Positions 8,827 through 16,597 of a DNA stretch of 46,788 nucleotides are shown piece after piece; position 1 is the first letter of the stretch, and each line of letters opens with the position of its first letter. This DNA comes from Kineosporia sp. R_H_3 (lineage in GTDB: Bacteria > Actinomycetota > Actinomycetes > Actinomycetales > Kineosporiaceae). A program made the position numbers and the translations under genes. Under the pieces are notes generated by a model. That model worked only from the letters and a program-made list of their open reading frames with translations. It was not told the origin of the DNA and did no database searches. Location: the NCBI RefSeq assembly GCF_002198675.1, contig NZ_MWLL01000206.1:34802-81589 (forward strand), given 5' to 3'.

Positions 8827-9564
8827 TCAGCCGGTCGGTCCGCGGTCCGTCAGCGGGTACGTCGCCGCGTCCCCGCCCGTGGCCGACCAGGTCGCGGCGA
8901 GGACGCCGGACGGCGCCGCGCACGGCAGGGTGAACCCGAACCGCCCGACACGGGTGGCGACGACGCCCTGCCCGCCCGTGCCGAGCTCCAGCTCCGGGTA
9001 CTCCAGGTTCTCGTAGGTCCACTCCTCGAGGGCCTCGTCCGTACCGGCCACGGTCTCCAGCTCGGGGAACGTGACGTGGACGAGCTGGGTCCCCTGGACG
9101 CCGGTGGACAGGTCCAGGACCTCCATCCGGGCGAGCTCGAACACCGGCGGCGCGTCCTGCGGGAGCTCCCACCACTCGGCGTCCGGGTCCTCGATCGCGA
9201 AGCCGCGCCCGGGCGCCAGGCCCGCCACGAACAGCGCGTCCGGCGAGACCACCGACGAGAAGGCGATCGGCAGGGACGCCCTGAGCGCGACCTCCGGGAC
9301 GAGGCGGAAGACCAGGGTCTCGCCGTCGCCCTGGCCGGAGTACAGGTGGAGCGCGGCGTGGGACCCGTCGGGCGCGACGGCCAGGTCGCTGCCGCCGAAG
9401 TTGTAGCGCCACCGGTCCGGGACCCGGGCGGAGCGGACGGTCCCGTCCGTACGGACGACGGCGAGCTCGATCGCGGGCGGCGCGTCGTCGTCCTGCACGA
9501 AGCGCCAGCCCACCTCGCCCTCGGCCGTCGTGGTGGTCGTCTGGTACACGGTCGCTTCGGTCAC
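8827..9564 (-). CDS. Hypothetical protein inserted between polyketide genes
   Basis: I do not recognise this 245-residue protein. It starts at a GTG (MTEATVYQTTTTTAEGEVGW) and has no signal peptide or membrane segment. The composition (many Trp, Asp, Pro and short hydrophobic strands such as SDLAVAPDGSHAALHLYS) suggests a beta-rich, propeller-like fold in which APDGSHAAL resembles a WD40/TolB-type blade; this is only an impression. It is convergent with the polyketide synthase gene (31-bp gap) and divergent from the methyltransferase gene. Nothing in the sequence ties it to the polyketide pathway, so it may be an insertion into an ancestral operon. Confidence 0.65.
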   Translation of the reverse strand: MTEATVYQTTTTTAEGEVGWRFVQDDDAPPAIELAVVRTDGTVRSARVPDRWRYNFGGSDLAVAPDGSHAALHLYSGQGDGETLVFRLVPEVALRASLPIAFSSVVSPDALFVAGLAPGRGFAIEDPDAEWWELPQDAPPVFELARMEVLDLSTGVQGTQLVHVTFPELETVAGTDEALEEWTYENLEYPELELGTGGQGVVATRVGRFGFTLPCAAPSGVLAATWSATGGDAATYPLTDRGPTG

Positions 9565-9677
9565 GCCCCGGAGGCTAGGCAGCCCCGGTCACCGCCGGGT
9601 CACCGCCCGGTCACGGCCCGGCCGTGCCGCGGGACCGCACGCTGCGGCGTCCGCTGATCGCCGCTAGCGTGCCAGGC

Positions 9678-10199
9678 GTGAGCAGCCAGGTCTGGTACGT
9701 CGCGCTGGTGCTCGTCGTCGTCGCGGCCCGGTTCGTCGAGCTCGCCGTCGCGCAGCGGCACCTCGCGTGGGCCCGCGCGGCCGGCGGCGTGGAGTTCGGC
9801 GCCCGGCACTACCCCGTCATGGTGCTGCTCCACAGCGCGTTCCTCGTGGGCTGCCTCGTCGAGGTCCCGCTCGCCGACCGGCCGTTCCTGCCCTGGCTCG
9901 GCTGGCCGATGCTCGCCGTCCTCGTCGCCGCGCACGCGCTGCGCTGGTGGTGCATCACGAGCCTGGGCAACCAGTGGAACACCCGGGTGCTCGTCGTCCC
10001 CGGGCTGCCGCTCGTGACCCGGGGGCCCTACCGCTGGCTGAGCCACCCGAACTACGTCGCGGTCGTCGCCGAGATCGTCGCGCTGCCCCTGGTCCACACG
10101 GCCTGGGTGACCGCGCTCGTGTTCACGGTGGCGAACGCCGCGCTGCTCGTCGTCCGGATCCGGGTCGAGAACGCCGCGCTCGCGACCGCGGCCGGCTGA
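9678..10199 (+). CDS. Isoprenylcysteine carboxyl methyltransferase-family protein (SrsB-like)
   Basis: The product is a 173-residue integral membrane protein with about four to five membrane segments. The ICMT/PEMT signature is clear in the C-terminal half: GNQWNTRVLVVPG followed by GPYRWLSHPNYVAVVAEIVALPL, the GPYRxxxHPxY motif that binds S-adenosylmethionine and substrate. In SrsB and Bacillus BpsB, relatives O-methylate the phenolic lipids made by a type III polyketide synthase. That role fits here because the gene lies between an SrsA-like synthase and an SrsC-like monooxygenase. The GTG at 9678 is chosen since it starts just before the first hydrophobic helix; the upstream GTG at 9624 would add an unlikely basic leader. 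The following gene begins 72 bases downstream and is probably cotranscribed. Confidence 0.85.
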   Translation: MSSQVWYVALVLVVVAARFVELAVAQRHLAWARAAGGVEFGARHYPVMVLLHSAFLVGCLVEVPLADRPFLPWLGWPMLAVLVAAHALRWWCITSLGNQWNTRVLVVPGLPLVTRGPYRWLSHPNYVAVVAEIVALPLVHTAWVTALVFTVANAALLVVRIRVENAALATAAG

Positions 10200-10270
10200 C
10201 CGGACCGCCGGCCCGCCGGCGTCGAGCGCTACCGGTCGCCGCGCGGCCCGCGGGCGGCGACGATGGCCGG

Positions 10271-11290
10271 GTGGACGTCGACCTGCTCGTCGTCGGTGGC
10301 GGGCCGATCGGCCTGGGCACCGCGGTCGAGGCCGCGCGCGCCGGGATGTCCGTCGCCCTCGTCGAGCGCCGCGAGGGGCCCGTCGACAAGGCGTGCGGCG
10401 AGGGGCTCATGCCCGCCGCGCGGACGTCGCTGCGCCGGCTCGGGGTCGAGCCGGACGGCGTCGAGTTCCGCGGCATCCGCTACCTCGCCCGGGGTCGCGA
10501 GGCCACCGCGCTGTTCTCCGCGGGCCCGGGGCTCGGCGTCCGGCGGACGACGCTGTCGGCCGCGCTCGGCGCCCGCGCCGACGCGCTGGGGGTCAAGCGG
10601 GTCCGGGCGAGCGCCGCACCACCGGTGACGGGGTCCGGCTGGGTCGAGGCGGCCGGGGTCCGGGCGCGCTGGCTCGTCGCGGCCGACGGCCTGCACTCGC
10701 CGGTGCGGCGCGCCCTCGGGCTCGACGTGCCGGCCCGCGGGCCCGTCCGCTACGGGCTGCGCCGGCACCACCGGGTCGCACCGTGGAGCGACCTCGTCGA
10801 GGTGCACTGGGCCGACGACGCCGAGGCGTACGTGACGCCGGTCGCCGAGGACGTCGTCGGGGTCGCCGTCCTGTGCCCGGGCGGCGGGTCCTACGACACC
10901 TGGCTCGCCCGTTTCCCGGCGCTCGCCGACCGGCTCGCGGGCGCGGAGCCGGCGTCCGACGTCCGCGGCGCCGGGCCGCTGCGCCGGACGGCGGCCCGCC
11001 GGGTGCAGGGCCGGGTGCTGCTCGTCGGGGACGCGTCCGGTTACGTCGACGCGCTCACCGGCGAGGGGATCTCGGTCGGCCTCGCATGCGCCCGTGAGCT
11101 CGTCGCCTGCCTCGTCGCGGACCGGCCGCAGGACTACGAGGCCGCGTGGCGGCGGACGACACGGCGGTACCGGGTGCTCACCGGCGGGCTGCTGCGGGTC
11201 GCGCACCGGCCGCTGCTGCGGCGCACGATCGTGCCTGCGGCGTCCCGGCTGCCGCGGGTCTTCCGGGGGATCGTCGACCAGCTCGGGTAG
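10271..11290 (+). CDS. FAD-dependent monooxygenase (SrsC-like / geranylgeranyl-reductase fold)
   Basis: The product is 339 residues. It begins with the Rossmann FAD-binding motif VVGGGPIGLG, has ERREGPVDKACGEGLMP typical of group A flavoprotein hydroxylases and geranylgeranyl reductases, and carries the second FAD motif GDASGYVDALTGEGIS near residue 260. Such enzymes hydroxylate aromatic rings or reduce prenyl chains. With the type III polyketide synthase and methyltransferase upstream, hydroxylation of an alkylresorcinol toward a quinone, as by SrsC, is the best inference. The GTG at 10271 is used because it directly precedes the FAD motif; no strong ribosome site is seen, so the start is less sure. 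The reading frame extends further upstream without conserved features. Confidence 0.85.
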   Translation: MDVDLLVVGGGPIGLGTAVEAARAGMSVALVERREGPVDKACGEGLMPAARTSLRRLGVEPDGVEFRGIRYLARGREATALFSAGPGLGVRRTTLSAALGARADALGVKRVRASAAPPVTGSGWVEAAGVRARWLVAADGLHSPVRRALGLDVPARGPVRYGLRRHHRVAPWSDLVEVHWADDAEAYVTPVAEDVVGVAVLCPGGGSYDTWLARFPALADRLAGAEPASDVRGAGPLRRTAARRVQGRVLLVGDASGYVDALTGEGISVGLACARELVACLVADRPQDYEAAWRRTTRRYRVLTGGLLRVAHRPLLRRTIVPAASRLPRVFRGIVDQLG

Positions 11291-11356
11291 CCGGGAACGA
11301 CCACCGGGCGCCCTGCACGGGGCCGTCCGGCGGGATCCGGGACGAAGGTCTCAGGG

Positions 11357-11680
11357 ATGCGCGTCCCGGATGCCGACAGTGGTGCGGTGAGCCTGCACAG
11401 CCACGCCGTCCCGCGGACGACGCACACGATGAACCTGGACCAGGTCGCCGAGATCAACGAGCGGCTCGCGGCGACGAGCCTCTCGACGGCCGACATCGGC
11501 CTGGAGGCGCCCGCGGGCGTCCTCGCCGAGATCGTCCTCGAGGGGTCGCCGACCTTCGGCTACCTGTGGGCCCGGCTGCGGGCCGGCGGCCAGGAGGCGG
11601 GCCGGGTGCTCCTGCACACCGACCAGCTGAAGGCGATCAGCCGGGCGCTGCACCTGGCGCACCACCACTGGGGCCTGTGA
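11357..11680 (+). CDS. Small hypothetical protein
   Basis: The protein is at most 107 residues. No family is recognised. The likely folded part starts around MNLDQVAEINERLAATSLST (codon at 11429) and ends in LHLAHHHWGL. Three starts are possible: ATG 11357 (CAGGG just before), GTG 11387 and ATG 11429. The sequence is soluble and partly helical. It follows the polyketide monooxygenase gene by 66 bases on the same strand, so it could be cotranscribed, and is convergent with the HelR gene. Confidence that it is a real gene rests on compositional regularity and position only. Confidence 0.5.
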   Translation: MRVPDADSGAVSLHSHAVPRTTHTMNLDQVAEINERLAATSLSTADIGLEAPAGVLAEIVLEGSPTFGYLWARLRAGGQEAGRVLLHTDQLKAISRALHLAHHHWGL

Positions 11681-11717
11681 CCCGCACGCGGGCCGGCCGT
11701 CAGAAGTGGTGCGGCCG

Positions 11718-14201
11718 TCAGAAGAGCGTGTCCGGGTGCTCCTCGGGCGGCTCCGGCTCGGCGGCGCGGGGCGCCGGCGCGGTGGGGCGTGAGGCGCGGC
11801 GGGAGCCGTTCGACGTGCCGTTGGACGTGCCGTTCGAGGTCGCGTCGGCCGTGACCGCGGCCGGCACGAGGCCGTCGAGCCCCGGCGGCAGGTCGCCGTG
11901 GTGGAGCACCGTGAGCCGCTGCGTCGGCCGGGTCAGGGCGACGTAGAGGTCGTTGACGCCGCGCGCCGACTGGCCGACGACGGCCGCCGGGTCGACGACG
12001 GTCACGCTGTCGAACTCCAGGCCCTTCGCCTCGTCGACGGTGACGACCTCGACGCGGTCGGCGAGCGCCCGCCCGTCCGGGGCCGCGACGCCGAGCGCCG
12101 TCCGCAGCGCGTCCGGGAAAGCCTCGTAGCCGTCCCTCGGGACGACCACGGCGAACCGGCCGCCGTCGAGCGCGGCGTCGTCCGCCCGCACCACGTCCGC
12201 GGCCACCGCGGCGACGGCCGCGGCGTCCCGCGCCGGCAGCCGGACCCCGACCGGGTCGTGGTCGCCCTCGCGCGCTGCGTTCGGCGGGGCGACGTCGATG
12301 CCGTGCGCGTGCAGGAGCTCGGTCGCGACCGCCATCACCCGGGCCGGCGTCCGGTAGTTCACGGTGAGCTGCTCGAGCACCCAGCGGTCGGCGCCGACGT
12401 GGTGGTCGAGGACCTCGGCCCAGGACGTCGTCCCCGCGGCGGAACCGGTCTGGGCGACGTCCCCGACGACGGTCATCGAGCGCGACGGCACCCGGCGCGC
12501 GAGCAGCCGCCACTGCATCGGCGAGAGCTCCTGGGCCTCGTCGACGACCGCGTGCCCGAACGCCCACGTGCGGTCGTCCCGGGCGCGGTCGGCGAGCGGG
12601 CCGAAGCCCGGACCGCCGGCGAACCGGTCAGCGAGCATCTCCGGCGTCAGCATCTCGGCGGCCTCGCCGGCGGTGCCGAGCACCTGCTTGGCGAACTCGA
12701 GCGCCTCGGCGCGCTCGGTGGCGGCGATCGCCGCGGCCCGTCGGGCGGCGTCCGTCACCGCGACGTCCGCGCCGAGCAGCTCGGCGGCCTCGTCGAGCAG
12801 CGGGACGTCCCCCGGCGTCCACGGCGCGAGCGGGCCGCGGAGCAGCAGCGCCTGCTCCCGCTCGGAGAGGATCCCGTCGGCGGCGAGCGCGAGCCGGTCG
12901 GGGCGGGTGAGCAGCTCGGTGACGACACCCGTCGCGGACAGCGGCAGCCAGAGCAGGTTGACCTCGCGCCGGACGTCCGGGTGGGTGCGCAGCTCCTCGA
13001 GGAGCGCACCGCGCTCCTCGGCCTCGCCGCCGACCCCGCGGGCGGTCGCGAGCTGGCCGGCGAGGTCGTCGAGCAGGTGCCGGACGAACGTGACGCGGGC
13101 CTCGTTGTGCGGCTTGCCGGACTGCCGGGCCCGGCCGCGGGCGTCGGCGACGACGCGCGGGCGCAGCTCGACGACGTCCCCGTCGACGTCGAGCGGCACC
13201 GGCCGGACGAGCCGCCGCTGCCGCCGCCGGACCGCCGCCCTGACGACGTCGGCCATCCGCAGGTCGCCCTTGACGACGGCGACGTCCGCGCGGTCCCGGC
13301 CGGTCGCGTCGACCCCGGGGAAGAGCTGCCCGGGTGTCGCGAGCACGACCCCGGTCTCGCCGAGGCTCGGCAGCACCTGCTCGATGTACCGCAGGAACAC
13401 CGGGCTGGGGCCGACGACGAGGACGCCGCTGCGGGCGATCCGGTCCCGGTGCGTGTAGAGCAGGTAGGCGGCGCGGTGCAGCGCGACGGCGGTCTTGCCG
13501 GTGCCCGGCCCGCCCTGGACGACGAGCACGCCGGCGAGCGGGGCCCGGACGACCCGGTCCTGCTCGGACTGCAGCGTCGCGACGATGTCCTTCATCCGGC
13601 CCGTGCGGTGCGCCGTGAGCGCGGACATCAGCGCGCCCTCGCCGGTGATCGTCGCGAGGTCGGCCCCGGCGGCGACGGCCTCCTCGAGGCCCTCGGCGTC
13701 GAGCACCTCGTCGTCGAGGCCGCTGACCGTCCGGCCGCGCAGCGCGATGTGCCGGCGCCGTACGACGTCCTGCGGCTGGGCCGCGGTCGCCTGGTAGAAC
13801 GCGGACGCCGCCGGCGCCCGCCAGTCGAGCAGGAGCTGCGCCCGGTCGTCGTCCGACAGCCCGATCCGGCCGACGTACCGGCTCTCGCCGGTGCGCAGGT
13901 CGAGGCGCCCGAAGGCGAGCCGCTCCTCGACGGCGCCGAGCTGGCGGAGCCGCTCGGTGTGGAGGGCGTCGAAGGCGTCCCGCTCGGCCCGGCCGCCCGG
14001 CGTCGGGACGACGGGGGCGCGCCGGACCTGCTCCAGCGAGCGCGCCGTGCGCTCGCGGAGCCCGTCGAGGTGGTCGTAGAGCCGGTCGACGTACGCCTGC
14101 TCCCGGGTCGCCTCGCGGTCGAGGTCGCGGTGCAGGTCTGCGGTGCTCAGCGCGTCCTCCCCGGGGGCGTCGGAGCCGCAGCGGCCCGACGGCGACCGCA
14201 C
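11718..14201 (-). CDS. helR: HelD/HelR-type RNA polymerase recycling motor ATPase
   Basis: The 827-residue protein is an SF1 helicase-like ATPase. It has the HelD-type N-terminal coiled coil that enters RNA polymerase (DLDREATREQAYVDRLYDHL onward), Walker A GGPGTGKTAVALHRAAYLLY, Walker B VVDEAQELSPMQWRLL, and C-terminal helicase motifs VTVDEAKGLEFDSV and LYVALTRPTQRL. HelR proteins remove stalled or rifamycin-bound RNA polymerase from DNA. The last 50 residues are low-complexity (repeated SNGT, then Pro/Glu). Two starts compete: GTG at 14201, and a CTG at 14150 (LSTADLHRDL) that has a perfect GGAGG five bases upstream. I saw no rifamycin-associated promoter element in the 175-bp divergent gap, so induction by rifamycins is not supported. 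Confidence 0.88.
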   Translation of the reverse strand: MRSPSGRCGSDAPGEDALSTADLHRDLDREATREQAYVDRLYDHLDGLRERTARSLEQVRRAPVVPTPGGRAERDAFDALHTERLRQLGAVEERLAFGRLDLRTGESRYVGRIGLSDDDRAQLLLDWRAPAASAFYQATAAQPQDVVRRRHIALRGRTVSGLDDEVLDAEGLEEAVAAGADLATITGEGALMSALTAHRTGRMKDIVATLQSEQDRVVRAPLAGVLVVQGGPGTGKTAVALHRAAYLLYTHRDRIARSGVLVVGPSPVFLRYIEQVLPSLGETGVVLATPGQLFPGVDATGRDRADVAVVKGDLRMADVVRAAVRRRQRRLVRPVPLDVDGDVVELRPRVVADARGRARQSGKPHNEARVTFVRHLLDDLAGQLATARGVGGEAEERGALLEELRTHPDVRREVNLLWLPLSATGVVTELLTRPDRLALAADGILSEREQALLLRGPLAPWTPGDVPLLDEAAELLGADVAVTDAARRAAAIAATERAEALEFAKQVLGTAGEAAEMLTPEMLADRFAGGPGFGPLADRARDDRTWAFGHAVVDEAQELSPMQWRLLARRVPSRSMTVVGDVAQTGSAAGTTSWAEVLDHHVGADRWVLEQLTVNYRTPARVMAVATELLHAHGIDVAPPNAAREGDHDPVGVRLPARDAAAVAAVAADVVRADDAALDGGRFAVVVPRDGYEAFPDALRTALGVAAPDGRALADRVEVVTVDEAKGLEFDSVTVVDPAAVVGQSARGVNDLYVALTRPTQRLTVLHHGDLPPGLDGLVPAAVTADATSNGTSNGTSNGSRRASRPTAPAPRAAEPEPPEEHPDTLF

Positions 14202-14376
14202 GGACCGCGGAACGGCGGCATCCAAGTATGGGCGACGGGCGGCCGGAGCGCGACGGCGGGGCGGCGGGAGCACCCACCCGGACCAGGAGGGCGGCCCGGA
14301 CCGGGGGCCAGCAGGAGTGCGCGGCGTCCCCGTCGTCGGCTGGGATGCTCGTGGACCCGGACGAGGGAGGACGACC

Positions 14377-15339
14377 GTGCGCGCGATGGTCTACGACAGG
14401 TACGGCGGGCCCGAGCGGCTGCGCCTCGCGGACGTGCCCGCGCCCGAGCCCGGCCGAGGCGAGGTGCTGGTCCGGGTGGCCGCCTGCTCGGTGAACCTCT
14501 CGGACTGGGAGTACCTCACCGGGCGTCCGGCCTACGCGCGTCTCGCCGGGCTGCGCCGTCCCCGCGCCGGCCGGCGGGTCCTGGGGTCGGACGTCGTCGG
14601 GCAGGTCGTCCGGCTCGGCGAGGGTGTCGCGGCGGCGAGCGACCTGGCGGTCGGGCAGCGCGTCATGGCCGACGTCGCCTCGCGGCCGTGCGGTTTCGCC
14701 GAGCTGGCCTGCGTGCCGGCCGCGCTGTGCACCCCGGTCCCGTCAGGGCTGAGCGACGAGGCCGCCGCCTGCCTGCCGCAGGCCGGGGCGATCGCGGTCC
14801 AGGGGACGGCCGGCGTCACGGCGGGGCAGCGGGTGCTGCTCAACGGGGCGGGCGGCGGGTCCGGGACCCTCGCCCTGCAGCTCGCGCTGGCTGCCGGCGC
14901 GCACGTGACGGCGGTCGACAACGCGGGGAAGCTCGACTTCCTGGCCGGCCTCGGTGCGCACGAGGTGCTCGACCACCGCGCCGGCGACTTCGCGGCGTCG
15001 GGGCGGCACTGGGACCTGGTCCTGGACATGGTGGCGACCCGCGGGCCGCGCCGCGTCGCGGCGGTCGTGGCTGCGGGCGGGCGCTACCGCGCGGTCGGCG
15101 GCCCGCTCCGGGTCGTCGTGCCGCTCGCGCTGGCCGGACCGTTCACGGGCGGCCGGGTCGGGGTGCTCGCGGTGCGGACCGGGGCGGCCGAGACCGCCCG
15201 CGTGGCGGCGCTGGCCGTCAGCGGCGCGCTGCGGCCGGTCGTCGAGGACGTGCTCGCGCTGGAGCGGGTGCCCGAGGCCCTGGCCCGCACCGGTGCCGGC
15301 GCGGTCCGGGGCAAGCTCGTCATCCGCCCGAACGGGTGA
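14377..15339 (+). CDS. NAD(P)H-dependent medium-chain dehydrogenase/reductase
   Basis: The 320-residue product belongs to the medium-chain dehydrogenase/reductase superfamily, quinone-reductase-like branch. The N-terminal GroES-like domain starts VRAMVYDRYGGPERLRLADV; the nucleotide-binding motif is NGAGGGSGTLALQLALAAGA near residue 160, and the chain ends GKLVIRPNG. The structural-zinc cysteine cluster of classic alcohol dehydrogenases is not seen, so it is unlikely to be a zinc 2-propanol dehydrogenase. The GTG at 14377 follows GAGGGAGG with good spacing. It is divergent from the HelR gene and its stop is only 7 bases from the end of a convergent small gene. Substrate unknown. Confidence 0.85.
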   Translation: MRAMVYDRYGGPERLRLADVPAPEPGRGEVLVRVAACSVNLSDWEYLTGRPAYARLAGLRRPRAGRRVLGSDVVGQVVRLGEGVAAASDLAVGQRVMADVASRPCGFAELACVPAALCTPVPSGLSDEAAACLPQAGAIAVQGTAGVTAGQRVLLNGAGGGSGTLALQLALAAGAHVTAVDNAGKLDFLAGLGAHEVLDHRAGDFAASGRHWDLVLDMVATRGPRRVAAVVAAGGRYRAVGGPLRVVVPLALAGPFTGGRVGVLAVRTGAAETARVAALAVSGALRPVVEDVLALERVPEALARTGAGAVRGKLVIRPNG

Positions 15340-15346
15340 GCGGCGC

Positions 15347-15622
15347 TCAGGCGTACACGTCGAGCGCGGCGCCCGCGTCGGCGTTCACCCGGCTCAGCGC
15401 GCTCGGCGGCAGGGCCCCGAGCATGACCCGGAACTCCTGCGTCGACACCGGCTTGAGCGGTGGCAGCCGTACGGGTTCGGGCTCCGGCTTGCGCGCCTGC
15501 GTGGGGTGCCGCGACGCCTCCCGCGACCCGGCGTCCGGTGCGTTCTGCGGGGCGACGGGGCGTTGGACGGGGAGCGGGGCCGGAAGCGGCGCCGGGGTGG
15601 CACCCACACTGGTGACGTTCAT
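15347..15622 (-). CDS. Small Pro-rich hypothetical protein
   Basis: The product is 91 residues and starts MNVTSVGATPAPLPAPLPVQ. The first half is Pro/Ala/Arg-rich and probably unstructured; the last 35 residues (STQEFRVMLGALPPSALSRV to the C-terminal DVYA) could form one or two helices. No family is recognised. The ATG at 15622 is strongly supported by GGAGG seven bases upstream. A 25-bp dyad (GGTCGA at 15676-15681, TCGACC at 15695-15700) lies about 55-80 bases upstream and may be its operator or promoter region. It is convergent and almost touching the reductase gene. Confidence 0.7.
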   Translation of the reverse strand: MNVTSVGATPAPLPAPLPVQRPVAPQNAPDAGSREASRHPTQARKPEPEPVRLPPLKPVSTQEFRVMLGALPPSALSRVNADAGAALDVYA

Positions 15623-15795
15623 CGCCGATCCTCCTTCCTCCGGTCGGCCCGGGCTCCTCATACCGGGGTCCGAGCGGTCGACTTAGGCGCGTTATCGACC
15701 GGGGCCCCGCAGGCTATGAGCGGCCGTTCGGGTGAATCCGCGTTCGCCGGTGGCGAAATGCCCGGAACGCCCGGTGGCGTGATCGTTCCCTCGGC

Positions 15796-16467
15796 TCAGC
15801 CCCGTCGGCGGGCGATCCGGTAGCCGAGCCAGACCCCGGCCAGCGCGATCGCGGCGCCGACCGCGACCCCGCCGAGCTGGTACCGGACGTCGAGCGGCAC
15901 GCCGCCGGCCGCGGGGGCCACCGGCCGGGTGAAGACCGCGGGTGCGGCGGCGGACGGCGCGGACGGCGCCGACGGCGCCCCGGCCGGGACGGGTTCGGGC
16001 GCGGGCACGGGGAGGGCGCCCGGACCGCCCGCGGCGAGCAGGGCGTCGACGGCGGCGAAGAACTCCCCGGCGGTCTTGCGCGCGACCCCGGTGAGCACCC
16101 GCTGCCCGACCCCGCCGACCGCACCGCCGACGACGGCGTCCGCGTCGTACCGCAGCAGTGTCGTCCCGTCGCCCGGGTCGTCGAGGTGCACGCGGACGTC
16201 GGCGCTCACCGTGCCCGGCGCGCCCGAGCCGGACGCCTTCAGGGTGAAGGCGGACGGCGGCGTACCGTCGGAGAGCGTGACATCGCCGAGGTAGCTGCCC
16301 TTGATGCTCGCGACGCCGGCCGTGACGGTCATCCGGTACCGGTCGGTGCCGACCGCCTCGAGCTGCTCGCAGCCGGGGATCGTCCGGACGAGCACCGCCG
16401 GGTCGTTGAGCGCGGCGTAGACCTGCTCGGGGGACGCGTGGAGCGTCGCGGTTCCGCTGACCTTCAC
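15796..16467 (-). CDS. CoxG-like SRPBCC protein with C-terminal membrane anchor
   Basis: The product is 223 residues. Residues 1-145 are an SRPBCC/START-like domain of the CO dehydrogenase subunit G family: VKVSGTATLHASPEQVYAAL, IPGCEQLEAVG, and GVGQRVLTGVARKTAGEFF. An Ala/Pro-rich linker (about 150-195) leads to one membrane helix (YQLGGVAVGAAIALAGVWLG) and a basic tail. CoxG helps recruit the CO dehydrogenase complex to the membrane, and paralogues accompany many molybdenum hydroxylases. The Mo-hydroxylase genes at 20.9-25.1 kb could be its partner, but they are 5 kb away. The GTG at 16467 is preferred over ATG 16494 because GGGAG is five bases upstream. Confidence 0.85.
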   Translation of the reverse strand: MKVSGTATLHASPEQVYAALNDPAVLVRTIPGCEQLEAVGTDRYRMTVTAGVASIKGSYLGDVTLSDGTPPSAFTLKASGSGAPGTVSADVRVHLDDPGDGTTLLRYDADAVVGGAVGGVGQRVLTGVARKTAGEFFAAVDALLAAGGPGALPVPAPEPVPAGAPSAPSAPSAAAPAVFTRPVAPAAGGVPLDVRYQLGGVAVGAAIALAGVWLGYRIARRRG

Positions 16468-16597
16468 AGCTGCTCCCTGGTGGGTGTCCCGCATCGCGGC
16501 GGCACGGACAGGAACGTCGGTGGGACGACGCTACTGCCGGGACACGGCCCCGTGGTCGGCGAACTGTGACAACGCGGCAGGGGAGCGGACCGTCAGG

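Noticed and set aside
14202-14376. Rifamycin-associated promoter element before the HelR gene
   Set aside because: No inverted GGGGCTTGC-type arms were found in the divergent gap.
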